Of a stretch of 64,000 nucleotides of DNA, positions 16,125-24,534 are shown piece after piece. The notes beneath the pieces were generated by a model. It was not told the origin of the DNA. It did not search any database and was given only the letters and a program-made list of their open reading frames with translations. How positions within the stretch are numbered: position 1 is the stretch's first letter; each line of letters begins with the position of its first letter. This DNA is from Gilichinskyi gelida (GTDB lineage Bacteria; Acidobacteriota; Thermoanaerobaculia; Gp7-AA8): contig JBBPII010000003.1 in NCBI GenBank assembly GCA_038040385.1, positions 310,001 through 374,000 on the forward strand, written 5' to 3'. The translations under genes and the position numbers were made by a program.

Positions 16125-18617
16125 TGGCGGCGGCGGTGTCGCGGTCGACGTCGTCTCCGTCGTCGTAGTCGTCTCGGTAGTGGTCTCGACATTGGGGGCC
16201 GGCGACTCCGCGCTCTCGCCCGACTGCGCGGTGGCGTCGGGCGCGGACTGCGTCGGCTCCGACTCCTTCGGCTGGTAGAACTGGCGCTGCAGGTAGTACG
16301 GGAGCTTGTTCACCGCCACCGTCGCGCCGCTGCAGTCCTTGTCCGGCTCCTGCCCGGCGATGAACGCCTCCATCACCACGCGCGTGCAGGGGCCCTCGCC
16401 GCGGCGGCCGCTCTTCAGGTCCATCTTCACCATCACGATGCCCGGCGGCGCCTCGAAGTCGGGTTGCGGCGTGCGCAGCTTCAGCGCGTCGATCTGCTTC
16501 ATCAGGTCGATCCAGATCGGCAGCGCGACCTCCGCCCCCGTGGCGCCGCCGCCGAGGGACTTGGAGGGATCGTCGTAGCCGACCCAGACGCCGATCGAGA
16601 ACTCGGGGCAGAAGCCGATGAACCAGGAGTCGGTGTACGCGTTGGTCGTTCCGGTCTTCCCGGCGATCGGCGGCGGCAGCACGTGCGCCTCGTATCCTGT
16701 GCCGCGGTCGATCACCCCCCGCAGCGCGTAGGCCAGCTCGTATGCCACCTTTGCGTCCGTCGCCTCGGAGAGCTCGGGCAACTGCTCCTCGAGCACGCGG
16801 TCAGTCTGATCGACGATGCGCCGGATGGTCCGCGGCTTCACGTAGACGCCCTGATTGGCGAAGACGTTATAGGCGGCGGTCATCTCCCACGGCGAAATGC
16901 CCGCCGAGCCGAGCGCGGTCGACGGATACTTCGGCACGTCCGCGGTGACGCCGCAGCGGCGGACGAAGTCCACCACCCCGTCGGCGCCGACCATCATGAA
17001 CGTCTTCACCGCCGGGATGTTGATCGACAGCTCCAGCGCGCGCTGGATGGTCACCTCACCGGTGTACTTTCCGTAGTAGTTCTTCGGCGCGTAGATCTGA
17101 TTGCCGACCGGGATGGCGATCGGCTCGTCGAACAGCGTGTCCGCCGGCGTGAGCCCCTTCTCGAACGCCGCGCCGTAGACGAACGGCTTGAACGACGATC
17201 CCGTCTGCCGGCGCGACTGGATGGCGCGGTTGAACTTCGACATCTGGAAGTCGTACCCGCCCACCAGCGCGCGCACCTCGCCGGTCTTCACGTCGAGGAC
17301 CACGACCGCCCCCTGCACCACCGGAAGCTGGTCGAGCACCCACGACCGCGCCTTCGTCTTCGAATCCTCGGCCACGCGGATGTAGATGATGTCGCCGTGC
17401 TTGAGCACGCCCGCCATCGTCGTCCGCTCGGTCCACTTGAATCCCGCGGGAGGGATGAGGATGGAGTCCTTCCCTACCCGCGTCGTGATGCCGCTCTTGT
17501 CGACGCTCATCACCACCGCGGTGTTCAGCTTGTCCGGCATGTACGGCTCGCTGCTCCAACTCGGATCCTTGTACGTCGCCGGATCGATTCCCTCGGCGAC
17601 GAGATTGCGCGCCGGTCTTCGGAAACCGCGGCGGCGGTCCCACCGCCGCAATCCGCGCTGCATGGCCGTCTCCGCCGCCTGCTGGATGGCCAGATCGAGC
17701 GTGGAGTAGACCTTCAGGCCGCGCTGGTAGAGGGTCTCGACGCCGAGGTTCTCGTGGTGCTCGATGTACTGCCGGATCTCCTCGGAAAAGTACCCGCCGA
17801 TCTTCGGAGCCTCGACTTTGTACGTGCCGAGGACCAGCGGCGCGTTGCGCGCCTGCTGATACTGCTGCCGGGTGATGAAGCGCTCCTCGAGCATCCGGTA
17901 CAGCACCACGTTGTTCCGGCGGGCGACGGCGTGGTCCGGATGCACCATCGGGCTGTAGTAGCCGCCGCGATGCTGGAACAGTCCGGCGATGGTCGCCGCC
18001 TCCGGAAGCGTCAGGTCCTTGGCGTTCTTGCCGAAATACAGGCGCGACGCCGCCTCCACCCCGTACGCGCCGTGGCCGAGGTACATCTGGTTCGCGTAGA
18101 GCTCGAAGATCTGGTCTTTGGTGAAGTTCTTCTCGATCTCCACCGCCAGGAAGGCCTCGTCGATCTTGCGGCGCCAGTCTTTCGCCGGCGTCAGGAACAC
18201 CTGCCTGGCGAGCTGCTGGGTCAGCGTCGACGCCCCCTGCACTTTCTTCCGAGCGATGAGGTCCTTGACCGCGGCGCGGAGGATCGATTTCGGATTGATG
18301 CCGCCGTGCTGGTAGAAGTCGGCGTCCTCTGTGGCGATGATGGCGTTGACCAGCCACGGAGACATCTCCCCCTTGGTCACCACGATCCGCCGCTGAATCG
18401 AGTAGGCGGCGAACGGAACGCCGTTGCGGTCGTAGATGCGGGTGATGATCGCCGGCTGATAGCTTTCAAGCGACTTCACGATGGGGACGCGGATGGCGTG
18501 CGCTAAGGTGAAACCCGCGGGCACTCCGAAGACGATCGCCGCGAGGATGATGAGGAGGCGCGTACGTGCAAGGCTGGGAGGGGCGGCGGGCTGCACCATG
18601 TTCGTAGCGGGGGTCAT
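16101..18617 (-). CDS. mrcA: Class A penicillin-binding protein 1A (bifunctional transglycosylase/transpeptidase)
   Basis: Polymerises lipid II and cross-links peptidoglycan. The 838-aa product has an N-terminal cytoplasmic tail and membrane anchor (residues 20-42). The GT51 domain carries catalytic E97 (IIATEDADFYQHGG) and STLTQQLARQVFL. The transpeptidase domain has S474-x-x-K477 (TGSSFKPF), S531-I-N533, and K654-T-G (IAGKTGTT). A Glu/Thr/Ser/Pro-rich tail ends the protein. Its start is 25 nt from the divergent small-protein gene, with a leaderless TAAACT box 6 nt before the ATG. Confidence 0.96.
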   Translation of the reverse strand: MTPATNMVQPAAPPSLARTRLLIILAAIVFGVPAGFTLAHAIRVPIVKSLESYQPAIITRIYDRNGVPFAAYSIQRRIVVTKGEMSPWLVNAIIATEDADFYQHGGINPKSILRAAVKDLIARKKVQGASTLTQQLARQVFLTPAKDWRRKIDEAFLAVEIEKNFTKDQIFELYANQMYLGHGAYGVEAASRLYFGKNAKDLTLPEAATIAGLFQHRGGYYSPMVHPDHAVARRNNVVLYRMLEERFITRQQYQQARNAPLVLGTYKVEAPKIGGYFSEEIRQYIEHHENLGVETLYQRGLKVYSTLDLAIQQAAETAMQRGLRRWDRRRGFRRPARNLVAEGIDPATYKDPSWSSEPYMPDKLNTAVVMSVDKSGITTRVGKDSILIPPAGFKWTERTTMAGVLKHGDIIYIRVAEDSKTKARSWVLDQLPVVQGAVVVLDVKTGEVRALVGGYDFQMSKFNRAIQSRRQTGSSFKPFVYGAAFEKGLTPADTLFDEPIAIPVGNQIYAPKNYYGKYTGEVTIQRALELSINIPAVKTFMMVGADGVVDFVRRCGVTADVPKYPSTALGSAGISPWEMTAAYNVFANQGVYVKPRTIRRIVDQTDRVLEEQLPELSEATDAKVAYELAYALRGVIDRGTGYEAHVLPPPIAGKTGTTNAYTDSWFIGFCPEFSIGVWVGYDDPSKSLGGGATGAEVALPIWIDLMKQIDALKLRTPQPDFEAPPGIVMVKMDLKSGRRGEGPCTRVVMEAFIAGQEPDKDCSGATVAVNKLPYYLQRQFYQPKESEPTQSAPDATAQSGESAESPAPNVETTTETTTTTETTSTATPPPPSPPLPIH

Positions 18618-18623
18618 GACAGG

Positions 18624-18633
18624 AGTTTACAAT
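18624..18633. promoter_or_regulatory. Overlapping divergent leaderless promoters (PBP1A / 18643 gene)
   Basis: Minus strand TAAACT (18624-18629) ends 6 nt before the PBP1A ATG. Plus strand TACAAT (18628-18633) ends 9 nt before the ATG at 18643. The two -10 boxes overlap by two bases, so polymerases could not occupy both at once. Confidence 0.6.
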
Positions 18634-18642
18634 GTGCGCCCC

Positions 18643-19056
18643 ATGTCCTCAGTGGCCTCTCCCCAGACATCGACGAAACCGGATTGGAGCCGGCTGGTCG
18701 CCGACTCCATCAAGCAGTACGGCATGTGGCACACCTACCACAAGCTGATCGAGGCCCGCGGCGCGTACCCCGACGACCTCTCGCTGCGCGGATACACGGA
18801 GATCCTCCGCAACAACATCGTCCGCGACTTCGTGGCTCATCCGAAAGGGATGCAGGCGGTGCCGAAGCTCAGCGCGGAGTTTCTGACGAATTTCGACCGC
18901 TTCAACCTGAGCGCGCAGGAGGGCTACCTCATGTCGCTCATCGACGGACGGATGGACCTCCAGAAGCTGGTGATCCTCAGCCCCTTCGATCCCTTCACCA
19001 CTCTCTTCAGCCTGGCGAAGCTGCAGAACGAACGCGCCATCAGCGTGCCGCAATGA
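18643..19056 (+). CDS. Small helical protein coupled to a histidine kinase
   Basis: A 137-aa soluble protein of unknown function. The C-terminal part (EGYLMSLIDGRMDLQKLVILSPFDPFTTLFSLAKLQNERAI in three short helices) resembles the winged-helix-like tails attached to PilZ or response-regulator-type proteins in delta-proteobacteria and Acidobacteriota; this is inference from pattern only. The N-terminal half (SRLVADSIKQYGMWHTYHKLIEARG) is predicted helical. The start at 18643 fits the TACAAT box 9 nt upstream. Its TGA overlaps the ATG of the histidine kinase, which argues for a joint complex or pathway. Confidence 0.65.
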   Translation: MSSVASPQTSTKPDWSRLVADSIKQYGMWHTYHKLIEARGAYPDDLSLRGYTEILRNNIVRDFVAHPKGMQAVPKLSAEFLTNFDRFNLSAQEGYLMSLIDGRMDLQKLVILSPFDPFTTLFSLAKLQNERAISVPQ

Positions 19057-20120
19057 CCGACAGCAAATACGCAATCTCCGAATACCTGAAGATGCCCATC
19101 GCCATCGTCAGCGAAGGCGGCGACATCCACTGGCACAACCGGGCCTTCGAAGCCGCTTTCGGCGTTCAGGCGGCCGACTGGCTGCAGCAGGCGGCGCGGG
19201 CGGTGGGGGGCGAGCGCGGCTGGCTGCAGGACTTCTTCGCCGAGGGCGACGAACAGCGCTCCTACGACGTCGAGCACGAAGGGCGAACGTACCGCATCGA
19301 CAGGGTTCGGGAAGTGGACGAGTTCGGAACCCGCGCGGCGGCCCTGCTGTTCGAAGACGTCACCGTGCAGCGCGAGATGGAGCAGGCCAAGTCCGACTTC
19401 ACCGCGCAGATCGTGCACGATCTGCGCGGTCCGCTCTCCGGCATCCAGGGCACTCTGGAGTTCATCCTCTCGCAGGAGGGAAGCAAGATCGATTCGCTCT
19501 ACACCGATCTGATGCAGGAGGCGCAGCGGGAGACGGAGCGGATGATGAATCTCATCAACGAGCTGCTCGACTTCTCCAAGATCCAATCGGGCAGCTTCAC
19601 CGTGGAGCAGGAGCCGGTGCGCGTGGCGGGGCTGCTCAAGCGCGCCGTGCGCAGCCTCCAGCAGGTGGCGTCGCGCGACGAGGTGTTCCTCCTGAGCGCG
19701 CACGGCCGCGACATCCCCCAGATCATCGGCAGCATGGAGAAGCTGACCCAGGCGGTGATCAACCTGATTTCCAACTCGCTGAAATTCACCCCGAAGAAGG
19801 GAATGATCTCCGTCGGCGCGCAGATCGTGCGCAACGGCGACGCGCCGGAGTCGATCGTCATCACCGTCACCGACAGCGGCATGGGCATCAAGGCCGCCGA
19901 GCTGCAGAAGATTTGGGAGAAGTACAAGCAGAGCGCCACCAAATCGATCCGCGGCGGCGGCGGCACCGGCCTCGGCCTCTATATCGTGAGGCAGATCGTC
20001 GAGGCCCACGGCGGCGAAGTCAGCGTGGCCTCGGTGGAAGGCGTCGGCACCAGCATGGTGCTCAAGCTCCCGCTCAAGCGGATTCCGACGATCACCACCG
20101 GCTCGTTCAGCGCGGCGTAG
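19053..20120 (+). CDS. Soluble PAS-type sensor histidine kinase
   Basis: A 355-aa kinase without transmembrane segments, so a cytoplasmic signal is likely. Residues about 8-105 form a PAS-like sensor (IAIVSEGGDIHWHNRAFEAAFG ending AALLFEDVTVQREME). HisKA carries H122 (IVHDLRGPLSGIQG). The ATPase domain shows the N-box NLISNSLKF, G1 TDSGMGI and G2 GGTGLGLYIVRQIV. No receiver or regulator is fused or adjacent downstream. The CheY-like protein at 15088 is the nearest free receiver. The 3' end runs straight into a family A repeat. Confidence 0.9.
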   Translation: MTDSKYAISEYLKMPIAIVSEGGDIHWHNRAFEAAFGVQAADWLQQAARAVGGERGWLQDFFAEGDEQRSYDVEHEGRTYRIDRVREVDEFGTRAAALLFEDVTVQREMEQAKSDFTAQIVHDLRGPLSGIQGTLEFILSQEGSKIDSLYTDLMQEAQRETERMMNLINELLDFSKIQSGSFTVEQEPVRVAGLLKRAVRSLQQVASRDEVFLLSAHGRDIPQIIGSMEKLTQAVINLISNSLKFTPKKGMISVGAQIVRNGDAPESIVITVTDSGMGIKAAELQKIWEKYKQSATKSIRGGGGTGLGLYIVRQIVEAHGGEVSVASVEGVGTSMVLKLPLKRIPTITTGSFSAA

Positions 20121-20121
20121 T

Positions 20122-20228
20122 GCGGAACGCCGGCGTCCCGCCGGCTGGCCTGGCGCCGTCCCGGCGCCAAGTCCATCATCGGCGGCGGGACGCCGCCGGA
20201 CCAGCCGCCGAGGACGGCGGCGTTCCGC
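20122..20228. repeat. Family A dispersed palindromic element, full copy
   Basis: 107 bp bounded by 16-bp inverted ends (GCGGAACGCCGGCGTC and GACGGCGGCGTTCCGC, one mismatch) with further internal palindromes (CGCCGGC, GGCGCC, GGCGGC). It fills the whole space between the convergent histidine-kinase and aroB genes and touches the aroB stop codon. Confidence 0.85.
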
Positions 20229-21277
20229 TAACCGGCCAGCGCCGCGTCGATCCCGAACCGCACCTCGTCTTCCGTCACATCGCCGGCGACGACGCACTCC
20301 CCGATCGCGCGCGGAAAGACCATCACCCGCGCGTTGCCGGTGTTCTTCTTGTCATGCTCCGTCGCGGCGAGCACCGCGACGGGGTCGAGCGCGGGGGGCG
20401 GTGACGGTCGCCAGGCGCGGATCGCCGCGTCGATTCGCGCGCGCAGGTGCGCGGGAAGAAGGCCGCGCCGTACGGCGATGGCGTTGGCGCCGATCATCCC
20501 CCAGGCCACCGCCTCGCCGTGCGTCAGCGTGCGGTAGTTCAGCGCCGCCTCGATGCCGTGCGCGATGGTGTGTCCGTAGTTGAGCAGCCGCCGCAGGTCG
20601 GACTCTTTCTCGTCGGCGGATACGATCTCGGCTTTCACGCGGATCGCCCGTTGAACGACTTGCTCCACGTCGAAGTCACCCGGCCGTTCCAGCAGCTCGA
20701 ACAGCGCCGGATCGCCGATCACCCCACCCTTGAGCGCCTCGAACATCCCGCTGAGCCGCTCCCGGGCCGGCAAGGAATCGACCAAGGAGATATCCGTGAC
20801 CACCGCCCGCGGCGGGTAGAAGCTGCCGATGAGGTTCTTGCCCCGCTCGTGATTGACCGCCAGCTTCCCGCCGAGGGAGCTGTCGACCTGCGCGAGTAGC
20901 GTGGTGGGGACGTGGACCAGATCGATGCCGCGCAGAAAGATCGAGGCCGCGAATCCCGCCGTATCGCCGATCATCCCGCCCCCCACCACCACCGCCGTGG
21001 AGTCGCGCTTCGCGCCGCGATCGAGGAGCTGGGTGATGATGGCGTTCGCCGTGGCCAGCGTCTTCTGCTCCTCCCCTTCCTCGATGGTGATGATCTCCGC
21101 GCGCGGCTCGAACGACGCCGCCACGCGATGCCCGAACCGCTCGCGCAGCGCGTTCGAGGTGATCACGAAGACGCCTCCGCGCGCGTCGACCAGCTCGCCG
21201 ACGCGGCCGAGGAGGTCGCGTCCGACGAAGACGGGATACGCGGCGCTCGCCTGCTGGATGGTGAGGAATGGGTTCAC
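20228..21277 (-). CDS. aroB: 3-dehydroquinate synthase
   Basis: Converts DAHP to 3-dehydroquinate, second step of the shikimate pathway, using NAD+ and a metal. The 349-aa length is normal. The NAD-binding GGGMIGDTAGFAASIFLRG, the PTTLLAQVDSSLGGKLAVN block, KNLIGSFYPP and the metal-site LLNYGHTIAHGIEA are all present. The start is GTG, with TAGACT 7 nt upstream and no SD. The first enzyme of the pathway (DAHP synthase) is encoded at 57895 in this window. Confidence 0.95.
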   Translation of the reverse strand: MNPFLTIQQASAAYPVFVGRDLLGRVGELVDARGGVFVITSNALRERFGHRVAASFEPRAEIITIEEGEEQKTLATANAIITQLLDRGAKRDSTAVVVGGGMIGDTAGFAASIFLRGIDLVHVPTTLLAQVDSSLGGKLAVNHERGKNLIGSFYPPRAVVTDISLVDSLPARERLSGMFEALKGGVIGDPALFELLERPGDFDVEQVVQRAIRVKAEIVSADEKESDLRRLLNYGHTIAHGIEAALNYRTLTHGEAVAWGMIGANAIAVRRGLLPAHLRARIDAAIRAWRPSPPPALDPVAVLAATEHDKKNTGNARVMVFPRAIGECVVAGDVTEDEVRFGIDAALAG

Positions 21278-21284
21278 TCGGATG

Positions 21285-21290
21285 AGTCTA
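21285..21290 (-). promoter_or_regulatory. Leaderless -10 box of aroB
   Basis: TAGACT on the minus strand, 7 nt before the GTG start codon; no SD. Confidence 0.55.
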
Positions 21291-21313
21291 TGCGAAGGGG
21301 ATCAGCTCGTCTT

Positions 21314-22459
21314 TCATGGACGCGCCGGCTGATCCGGTACAGGAGGAGCTTCCGGACAGGCGATGCCCTCGGGACAGATGGACCAGCTGAACGCGACGTG
21401 CTGATAAGGACTCACGCTCGGCACCTCAACCGAACCGATCATCTTTCCGCCCTGGAGCCTGCGAATCTGCGGGTCCTGTTCGGGGTCGCCTGGAGGCGTC
21501 TGCGGAAAGCGCCCGATTGTAGGCAGCGATTCGGCGGGGAAAAGGTGAGTATCGTAACGGCAGATGACCTTGACCATCTCTTCGTCGGGCGCCGCGATTG
21601 AGACCGAATAGATCGGCGGTCCTTTCGGCGCGTCGACGGCGCCCCCCGGAACGAGCGGCTCGTCTCCGTCCCTCCGGAACATGCGGATGAACGAGTGAGC
21701 CTTGCTCGCCAGGCCCTTTCCACTGCCGCTGCAATTCTCATCGGAGGTCGTATAGGTCGAGTGCACATTCACGGAAGTTCCGACCGAGATGAATTCGGAC
21801 ATGGTGCCGACCCGACGGCCGGTTCTTTCGCTGAAGATAGGACAGAGACTTTCCCGAAGCATGACCTGAGCGCTGATCTTGTAATCGCCGGAGATATCGC
21901 CGATCGTCCCCCAGCGGTGGCTCTCGATCGTGCCGGTCCACAAGGGTCCGGCCTTGCACGTCGTGTCGGGGTGGGGCGATTTCGGCGACGGCGAACCGGT
22001 ACGCGGCGCGGTGGATGTGGGCGGTGGCGGGGGCGGCGGAGGGTCGCCGATGACCTTGGGATGCGGGGGCTCCTCGGCGGCGGTGGTCGTGAAGGGCACG
22101 AGGACGACGGCGGCGACCGTCTCGCGATCGTGATCAACGCCGCCGAACGTGACGACGCCCAGGTTCAGCCCCGTGAACACGCCGGGGATGATGGAGCCGT
22201 CGACCCTGATCAACGAGGTTCTGGCGACAGACGTGGGGAGTGTCACATCCGGGCGAAAGAGAATGGTGGCGATCTGTTCGAGCGGCACCCGAGTGCCGTC
22301 GACCGTGCAGTGCTCTTCGTCGCACACCTTCAAACGGCCGGCGATGCGCGATCCGTTCTTCAGGACCAGGACGTCGGCGGTCGCATGCAGCGCCGCCATC
22401 GCCGCCACGAGGGCAACGACGAGGCGCGGAAGCGCCAGTCGCCTGATAGCGCCGGTCAT
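21314..22459 (-). CDS. Secreted protein with N-terminal LVLKNGSR-type domain
   Basis: A 381-aa protein of unknown function. The ATG at 22459 opens a signal peptide (MTGAIRRLALPRLVVALVAA, cleavage after about ALHATA). Then comes VLVLKNGSRIAGRLKVCDEE, a short beta-rich module also found at the N-termini of the 44786 and 58956 proteins. A Pro-rich linker (DPPPPPPPPTS) separates it from a Cys-containing C-terminal region (KAGPLWTGTIES, NVHSTYTTSDENC, WSICPEGIACPEAP) with about eight Cys, probably disulphide-bonded outside the cytoplasm. A TAGACT box lies 13 nt upstream. Confidence 0.7.
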   Translation of the reverse strand: MTGAIRRLALPRLVVALVAAMAALHATADVLVLKNGSRIAGRLKVCDEEHCTVDGTRVPLEQIATILFRPDVTLPTSVARTSLIRVDGSIIPGVFTGLNLGVVTFGGVDHDRETVAAVVLVPFTTTAAEEPPHPKVIGDPPPPPPPPTSTAPRTGSPSPKSPHPDTTCKAGPLWTGTIESHRWGTIGDISGDYKISAQVMLRESLCPIFSERTGRRVGTMSEFISVGTSVNVHSTYTTSDENCSGSGKGLASKAHSFIRMFRRDGDEPLVPGGAVDAPKGPPIYSVSIAAPDEEMVKVICRYDTHLFPAESLPTIGRFPQTPPGDPEQDPQIRRLQGGKMIGSVEVPSVSPYQHVAFSWSICPEGIACPEAPPVPDQPARP

Positions 22460-22472
22460 CGGGATCGCGATC

Positions 22473-22478
22473 AGTCTA
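22473..22478 (-). promoter_or_regulatory. -10 box of the 21314-22459 gene
   Basis: TAGACT on the minus strand, 13 nt before the ATG. The rest of the 22460-22611 interval shows no gene or repeat that I can support. Confidence 0.4.
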
Positions 22479-22611
22479 CAACCTCCGGCGAGGGGCTGAT
22501 AGGAAGCTGATAGCGTCAGCACGCTGCTCGCCCCGTGGTACACGCTCTTCACTGTGCCGACACGTCATCTGCCCGAGCACGACCGGCGGTGTCGCGCCTA
22601 CCGGCAGCTGC

Positions 22612-22767
22612 TTACATGCACGAAAGAACGTGTGAGGGCATCGATGTTCCTGGAAAGACCGTGAAGTGCGGAACTACATATGCCACCGCGCCAAACGCAA
22701 CCAGCGCACTCACGACAACCATCCAGATCAACCTCGGAAACCAGCCTCCGTCAAATGGGCTACGCAT
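22612..22767 (-). CDS. Possible 51-aa single-pass membrane protein downstream of aspS
   Basis: Short reading frame starting 15 nt after the aspS stop. The product starts MRSPFDGGWFPRLIWM and contains one hydrophobic helix (MVVVSALVAFGAVAYVV, about 16-32) followed by a polar tail ending VLSCM. Positive-inside charge (Arg before the helix) and position in an operon-like spacing support it. There is no SD and I have no homology evidence. The alternative is non-coding sequence in a ~320-bp gap between aspS and the next gene. Confidence 0.4.
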   Translation of the reverse strand: MRSPFDGGWFPRLIWMVVVSALVAFGAVAYVVPHFTVFPGTSMPSHVLSCM

Positions 22768-22782
22768 AGTGGAGATGCTCGC

Positions 22783-24534
22783 TCACGCCGGTCGGGGCCG
22801 CGGGACGATGCCCAGCTCGTCGAGCTGCTTGGCGTCCACTGCCGACGGCGCCCCCGCCATCAAATCCTGCGCGCGCGCAGTCTTGGGGAAGGCGATCACG
22901 TCGCGCAGCGACTCGGCGCGGGCCATCAGCATGGCGATGCGGTCGAATCCGAGGGCGATGCCGCCGTGCGGCGGGGCGCCGTAGCGGAAGGCCTCGAGCA
23001 GGAAGCCGAAGCGCTCGCGCGCCTCCTCCTCCGCGATCCCCAGCGCGCTGAACATCCGCGACTGCACCTCGGGGCGGTTGATGCGGATCGAGCCGCCACC
23101 GAGCTCCAGGCCGTTGAGCACGACGTCGTATGCCCGCGCCAGCACCGCGCCGGGATCGCTCTCCAGCTTGTCGAGATGCTCGAGCTTCGGCGAGGTGAAC
23201 GGATGATGCCGCGCGAAGTAGCGCTGCGACTCCTCGTCCCACTCGAAGAGCGGGAAATCGACCACCCAGACGAACTTCCATGACTCGGCGGGGATCAGCT
23301 TTTGCTCGCGCGCTACGCGCACGCGAAGCTGGCCGAGGACGTCGAGCACGCGCATGGTCTTGCCGGCCACGATCAGCGCGAGGTCGCTCTCGCCCGCGCC
23401 GAGGGCGTTGCGCAGCGCGTCGAAGCCGGCGTCGTCGAGGAACTTCTTGATCGACGAGCCGCGCTGCGAATCGAACTTGATCCAGATCAGCCCCGCCGCG
23501 CCGAGCTTCTTCGCCTCCTCGCTGATCTCGTCGATGCGCTTGCGCGACAGCGACGCGCCGCCGGGGACGACGATGCCGCGCACCGTCTCCGCCTCGCGGA
23601 ACGGCGTGAACTCGATCGACCTCGCCGCGGCCGTGATGTCCGACAGCTCCATCCCGAAGCGCAAGTCCGGCCGGTCGATGCCGAAGCGGTCCATCGCCTC
23701 CTGCCACTTCATGCGCGGAAACGGCGGCTCGCAGGCGATGCCGGCGACGGGGAAGATTTGGGCGAAGAGCCCTTCGATCAGCCCGTAGACGAACTCCTCG
23801 TCAATGAACGACGCCTCGACATCGACCTGCGTGAACTCCGGTTGCCGGTCGCGGCGCAGGTCCTCGTCGCGGAAGCAGCGCACGATTTGGTAATAGCGAT
23901 CGAGGCCGCTGACCATCAGGAGCTGCTTGAAGATCTGCGGCGACTGCGGCAGCGCGTAGAACTCTCCAGGATGCACGCGGCTGGGCACGAGATAGTCGCG
24001 GGCCCCCTCGGGCGTGGAGCGCGTGAGCATCGGCGTCTCGATCTCCAGGAAGCCGTTGCGATGCATGTAGTCGCGGACGCCGAAGGCGATGCGGTCGCGC
24101 AACACGAGATTGGCGGTCAGCGTCGGCCGCCGCAGGTCGAGGTAGCGATACTGCAGGCGGAGCTCCTCGGCGACCTCGACGTCGTCCTCGACGGCGAACG
24201 GCGGCGTCTCGGCGCGATTCAGGATCTCGATGCCGGTGGCGACGACTTCCACGTCGCCGGTCGGCAGCTTGGCATTGCGCGACTGCTCGGCGCGCTCGAA
24301 GACCGTGCCGTCGATGCGCACCACGAATTCCGAGCGCGCTTCTTTCGCCAGCGCCACGACCTCCTCGCTGGCGCCGCGGGCGCGGTCGACGATGACCTGC
24401 ACGATGCCGCTGCGGTCGCGCACGTCGATGAAGATCAGCTCACCGAAGTCGCGCTGCTTCTGGACCCAGCCGGCGAGGGTAACTTGTTGGCCGACGTGTT
24501 CTTTGCGGAGGGTGCCCGCGTAGGTGCGATTCAC
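22783..24534 (-). CDS. aspS: Aspartyl-tRNA synthetase
   Basis: Class II synthetase charging tRNA-Asp (possibly also tRNA-Asn, which sequence cannot decide here). I use the GTG at 24534 (VNRTYAGTLRKEHVG), which overlaps the preceding stop as GTGA and gives 583 aa. An upstream in-frame ATG would overlap the previous gene by 40 bp. The OB-fold anticodon domain (VTLAGWVQKQRDFGELIFID), class II motif 2 (FRDEDLRRDRQPEFTQVD), the bacterial GAD insertion and motif 3 (GIALGFDRIAMLM) are all clear. Confidence 0.96.
   Translation of the reverse strand: MNRTYAGTLRKEHVGQQVTLAGWVQKQRDFGELIFIDVRDRSGIVQVIVDRARGASEEVVALAKEARSEFVVRIDGTVFERAEQSRNAKLPTGDVEVVATGIEILNRAETPPFAVEDDVEVAEELRLQYRYLDLRRPTLTANLVLRDRIAFGVRDYMHRNGFLEIETPMLTRSTPEGARDYLVPSRVHPGEFYALPQSPQIFKQLLMVSGLDRYYQIVRCFRDEDLRRDRQPEFTQVDVEASFIDEEFVYGLIEGLFAQIFPVAGIACEPPFPRMKWQEAMDRFGIDRPDLRFGMELSDITAAARSIEFTPFREAETVRGIVVPGGASLSRKRIDEISEEAKKLGAAGLIWIKFDSQRGSSIKKFLDDAGFDALRNALGAGESDLALIVAGKTMRVLDVLGQLRVRVAREQKLIPAESWKFVWVVDFPLFEWDEESQRYFARHHPFTSPKLEHLDKLESDPGAVLARAYDVVLNGLELGGGSIRINRPEVQSRMFSALGIAEEEARERFGFLLEAFRYGAPPHGGIALGFDRIAMLMARAESLRDVIAFPKTARAQDLMAGAPSAVDAKQLDELGIVPRPRPA

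Noticed and set aside
16464..18506. 680-codon open frame antisense to PBP1A
   Set aside because: Antisense of a clear gene with intact catalytic motifs; His/Arg/Asp-rich nonsense composition.
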